DNA of 64,000 nucleotides from Uliginosibacterium sp. 31-16. GTDB taxonomy: Bacteria; Pseudomonadota; Gammaproteobacteria; Burkholderiales; Rhodocyclaceae. The stretch lies in contig NZ_JAVALZ010000003.1 of NCBI RefSeq assembly GCF_030730865.1, positions 62,001-126,000 of the forward strand, in the 5' to 3' direction. Numbering within the stretch: position 1 is the first letter of the stretch; each line of letters opens with the position of its first letter. Shown here one piece after another: positions 61,529 to 64,000 of this stretch. The translations under genes and the position numbers were made by a program. Below the pieces are notes generated by a model. It was not told the DNA's origin and did not search any database. It saw nothing but the letters and a program-made list of their open reading frames with translations.

Positions 61529-61638
61529 GTGTTGAGTGTTTTTATTCGAATATACACGATGATATCCAGGCCTTAAAGTGAGCCTGTCGCTGCGGGATGT
61601 GCGCAGTGCGGCGTCACGTAACTTTGAGGAGACAGATC

Positions 61639-61995
61639 ATGAAACTTGCCATTCAGACATCCGGAATTCCCATGGACGTCGATGTGATCGGCCATATCGA
61701 GCGTCGCGCCGAATTTGCCTTGTCGCGTCTTGGTTTGTACGTGCAGCAGATCAAGGTCAGCCTGATCGATCTGAACGGCCCGCGTGGCGGAGTGGACAAG
61801 CGCTGCCAGTTGCAGGTTCAGCTTGCCGACGAGACGCCGGTCATCGTCACCGAAACGAGCGCTGATACCTATGCCGCGATCAATCGGGCTTTCAGCGTAG
61901 CCAGTCGTCTGGCATCACACCGCATCGCGCGGCGTGTGATGAGGGCACGCCGGAGTGATGTCATCCGGCGGGAGTTTCCGCAGATCGTCAGCTGA
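61639..61995 (+). CDS. HPF/RaiA-family ribosome hibernation-like protein
   Basis: 118 aa from MKLAIQTSGIPMDVDVIGHIERRAEFALSRLGLYVQQIKVSLIDLNGPRGGVDKRCQLQVQL (ATG at 61639, GAGGAGA upstream). The sigma-54 modulation/S30EA fold is recognisable from the beta-alpha-beta pattern and GG.DKxCxxxV; the C-terminus is strongly basic (RIARRVMRARRSDVIRR). It has the short form without the dimerising C-terminal domain. It may bind idle ribosomes, or be a stress protein of the same fold. Confidence 0.8.
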   Translation: MKLAIQTSGIPMDVDVIGHIERRAEFALSRLGLYVQQIKVSLIDLNGPRGGVDKRCQLQVQLADETPVIVTETSADTYAAINRAFSVASRLASHRIARRVMRARRSDVIRREFPQIVS

Positions 61996-62010
61996 ACGAA
62001 CCCTGCGGAG

Positions 62011-62046
62011 CCGGCCCGGTCATTCCCTTGCACCGGGCCGGTTTGT
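62011..62046 (+). terminator. Terminator after the HPF-like gene
   Basis: Stem CCGGCCCGGT / ACCGGGCCGG (10 bp), 11-nt loop, then TTTGT. Confidence 0.7.
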
Positions 62047-62178
62047 CAAAGCGCCGGGCGACGCTGTCGTGCCGCGCAACAGTTCTGGCCAGGCAGTGCG
62101 GATTCATCCGGCGGACTATGCTGAAAGCAGGCGACACGCTTGGCGTGCCGGTGTTTGACTCACTTACAGGAGAACATC

Positions 62179-62601
62179 ATGCGCAAGATCCTGCTCGCGG
62201 TGGATGGCTCGGAGCATTCAGACAAAGCTGTCCAGTTTGTGGTCGATTTCTGTCGTGAACACGGCCCGCTTGAAATCCATCTGCTCACCGTTGAACCCAA
62301 GCCAGAAGGCTGGCAGACGCATGGCATGGAAGCAGAGGCGATCAAGGCTCAACTCAAGATGCATTGCCATGCCGTACAGCAATCCGCACATGCCTTGCTC
62401 CAGGATGCCGGGCTGAATGCACAGGCGCATTTTAGGGAAGGCAATGCGGCCGAGACCATCGTGCTGGAGGCCGGCAAACTCGGTTGCGATGTCATCGTGA
62501 TGGGCTCTCGTGGCCTGGGCGCCTTCTCCGGCATCACTCTGGGTTCGGTGACGCGCAAGGTGCTGCATCTGGCGCAGACCCCGGTGGTGTGTGTCAAATG
62601 A
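62179..62601 (+). CDS. Universal stress protein (UspA family)
   Basis: 140 aa from MRKILLAVDGSEHSDKAVQFVVDF (ATG at 62179, AGGAGAA upstream). The C-terminal ATP-binding motif G-x2-G-x9-G(S) is present in MGSRGLGAFSGITLGSVTRKVLH, so it is of the nucleotide-binding UspFG type. A small cytoplasmic stress protein with the HPF-like gene as neighbour, consistent with a stationary-phase stress set. Confidence 0.92.
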   Translation: MRKILLAVDGSEHSDKAVQFVVDFCREHGPLEIHLLTVEPKPEGWQTHGMEAEAIKAQLKMHCHAVQQSAHALLQDAGLNAQAHFREGNAAETIVLEAGKLGCDVIVMGSRGLGAFSGITLGSVTRKVLHLAQTPVVCVK

Positions 62602-62693
62602 TTGCAGGATCCCGGAACGTGGCCCGGCCTGAGTGAAGCCCCGGCTTGTCTTGCGATAGGAGCATGTTTGCAATACCGCGCCGGTAAAGAATG

Positions 62694-62724
62694 AAAAAGG
62701 CGGAGGTCTTTCGACCACCGCCTT
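62694..62724 (-). terminator. Terminator of the pectate lyase gene
   Basis: Stem AAGGCGG-A-GGTC / GACC-A-CCGCCTT with loop TTTC; on the minus strand it is followed by TTTTT (62698-62694). It ends 19 bp after the pectate lyase stop. Confidence 0.85.
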
Positions 62725-62743
62725 CAAGTTTTGCTTCCATTGA

Positions 62744-64000
62744 TTACTGGCTGATGGAAATGTTGGTGAATGTGACAGTGCTGCCAGGAGAGGCAATTCC
62801 TGATGCTGCGAAGACTCCAACGCTTACCGCGTCCGGAAGATTTGTGAAGGTTGTGGTTGGCGTACTTGCAGAACTCGCATACGTAACGCCTCCGTCAGTG
62901 GAGTAGTACGCAGTAACGGCCTGACCTGTGCGAACCAGTTTCAGTACCAGCAAGGCGCCTGGTGTTACAGCGGTTGTTGTGCCGTTGAAAACGTTCTTGG
63001 ACACAACGCCACTTGATCCGCTGGTTCCCACGGTGGTGCGTGCAGCATGGATAGGCAGATAACTTCCAGCTGTCACGACTCCGATTGAAGATTGTGCGTA
63101 GAGCGGCGCCGTTGTCGAACTGCCGCTAGCACAGTCGCACAGCATGATGCCGGTGCGGTACTGATGGCTGGTACTTGCCTTCAACTCTGTGCTAATGCTT
63201 GATACGACCGCAGTCATGGTGAAGTCGCCAGTGATGCTTTGTCCGGCAAAGGAAAATCCATCCATGCTGCTTTCGAGTTTGCCCTTGATGGAGGTAAGCG
63301 TGACGTCAGAGCCATTGATTACGGCGGAGCCGCTTGGAGCCGAGGTCGTGCCACCGAAAGTATTGGCTTGATACGTCAATGAGAGAACAACAGGGCTTCC
63401 GCCGGAAGAGCTGCTTGAGGAAGTGCCACCTGACGAACTGCCACCTGACGAACTGGACGACGAACTACTTGAAGAGCTGCTCGACGACGAGCTGCTCGAA
63501 GAACTGGAGCTTCCGGCAGGTGGGGTGATGCTGAGCTTGCCGACGCCGGCGCCGTTGGGGACGAGGGTCGGAACGTCGGCGGCCGCATCCAGCGTATAGG
63601 CGTAGGGGATGCTGACCGAGGTGGTCGAGGTCAGGACGGGGCCGGCCGGATGCATTTCGTTGGCCTCCGCGGACCAGGTGACGCCGGCTCCGAAGATGTT
63701 GCCGCTCAGGTCCCAAAAACCCATGTCGTTCGTGTAGAAGGTGCCGATCGGGTTCTTGGCGTTGGTGAAGTAGTTGTTTTCCGCCTTCAGCTTGCCGCCC
63801 ATGCGCGGGTTCATCCCCGATTCATTGAGGCCATCGAAGTAGTTGTTGTACGAGTGTGCCGTGGCGCAGCGCAGCAGTGGGGTGCGCGAATCGATGTTCT
63901 GATAGTAGTTGTGGTGATAGGTCATCGGGCCGTTGTCGCAGTCCGTGTCACTGGAGCCGACGAGGCCGCCGCGCCCTGAGTTTTTGAGAATGCTCCAGGA
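62744..64000 (-). CDS. Pectate lyase family 1 (PL1), partial, with polyserine linker and C-terminal module
   Basis: 3' part of a gene that continues past the window edge; the frame stays open from 63925 to 64000 and reads SWSILKNSGRGG, then LVGSSDTDCDNGPMTYHHNYY and QNIDSRTPLLR. The PL1 parallel beta-helix signature is clear (LVGSSD, VTYHHNYY-like, RxPxxR with the catalytic Arg). About 60 residues after the helix come a linker of over 20 consecutive Ser then Gly/Ser (near 63405-63520), and a C-terminal ~210-residue beta-rich module (QANTFGGTTSAPSGS..., GVFAASGIASPGSTVTFTNISISQ) of unknown family, perhaps carbohydrate binding. Secreted; cleaves pectate by beta-elimination. Confidence 0.85.
   Translation of the reverse strand, partial: SWSILKNSGRGGLVGSSDTDCDNGPMTYHHNYYQNIDSRTPLLRCATAHSYNNYFDGLNESGMNPRMGGKLKAENNYFTNAKNPIGTFYTNDMGFWDLSGNIFGAGVTWSAEANEMHPAGPVLTSTTSVSIPYAYTLDAAADVPTLVPNGAGVGKLSITPPAGSSSSSSSSSSSSSSSSSSSSSSGGSSSGGTSSSSSSGGSPVVLSLTYQANTFGGTTSAPSGSAVINGSDVTLTSIKGKLESSMDGFSFAGQSITGDFTMTAVVSSISTELKASTSHQYRTGIMLCDCASGSSTTAPLYAQSSIGVVTAGSYLPIHAARTTVGTSGSSGVVSKNVFNGTTTAVTPGALLVLKLVRTGQAVTAYYSTDGGVTYASSASTPTTTFTNLPDAVSVGVFAASGIASPGSTVTFTNISISQ

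Noticed and set aside
63405-63520. Repetitive tract in the pectate lyase gene as a possible CRISPR or microsatellite
   Set aside because: It is in frame serine/glycine coding DNA with irregular codons; there are no spacers or constant-length units.

Overview
The window reads as one contiguous piece of a GC-rich betaproteobacterial chromosome. The trxA-rho-rpmE neighbourhood, DUF3135, DUF3617, a NhaR-type regulator, TusA-YaeQ-RmuC and the che layout suggest a Rhodocyclales-like organism; the order is an inference, the class is fairly secure. It looks like a motile free-living bacterium with unusually heavy investment in signal transduction and at least one secreted polysaccharide-degrading enzyme. 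I saw no phage, transposase, integrase, CRISPR array, rRNA or tRNA.

Layout. 1-5.4 kb: a chemotaxis operon cheV-cheV-cheY-cheZ-cheA closed by a strong terminator. 5.6-9.3 kb: DUF3135 protein, cysM, a catalytically degenerate PolB-type exonuclease homologue and a PMT-type glycosyltransferase. 9.4-13.1 kb (minus): rpmE, rho, trxA, glpK. 13.2-18.7 kb: AraC regulator and monooxygenase, an overlapping operon of isochorismatase-like hydrolase, GlxA-type regulator and MATE pump, a DUF3617 protein and a LOG protein. 18.9-24.6 kb: glyA behind a structured leader, an EF-hand protein behind a sigma-54 promoter, a lipoprotein, sixA, a CYTH-CHAD protein and moaC. 24.7-37.4 kb: BepA-like protease, TusA, YaeQ and RmuC in an operon, TonB-like protein, M20 peptidase, orphan TRAP binding protein, D-Ala-D-Ala carboxypeptidase, FtsX-type permease, EI24 protein and CinA-type protein. 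37.6-51.7 kb: a signalling island of four hybrid histidine kinases and one response-regulator diguanylate cyclase; three of the kinases carry serial copies of nearly the same PAS module. 51.9-62.6 kb: uvrD, cobB-type sirtuin with MATE pump and membrane protein, dps, tex, nhaR-like regulator, HPF-like protein and UspA. 62.7 kb to the end: the 3' part of a pectate lyase gene with a polyserine linker, running off the window.

How the genes fit together. The left end gives a phosphorelay with two CheV adaptors and a CheZ phosphatase. The middle kinases could feed c-di-GMP through the receiver-GGDEF protein, which is translationally coupled to the CHASE kinase, and two of the kinases end in Hpt domains. 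SixA, a phosphohistidine phosphatase, is encoded on the same chromosome segment.

The most notable non-coding signals are a degenerate palindromic repeat family that fills most long intergenic gaps and also occurs inside a TonB-like reading frame; a pseudoknot-forming glyA leader with a hairpin that hides the Shine-Dalgarno; and a matched IHF plus sigma-54 promoter arrangement before the EF-hand gene. All positions and starts were read by eye; family names come from motif recognition, not from database searches.
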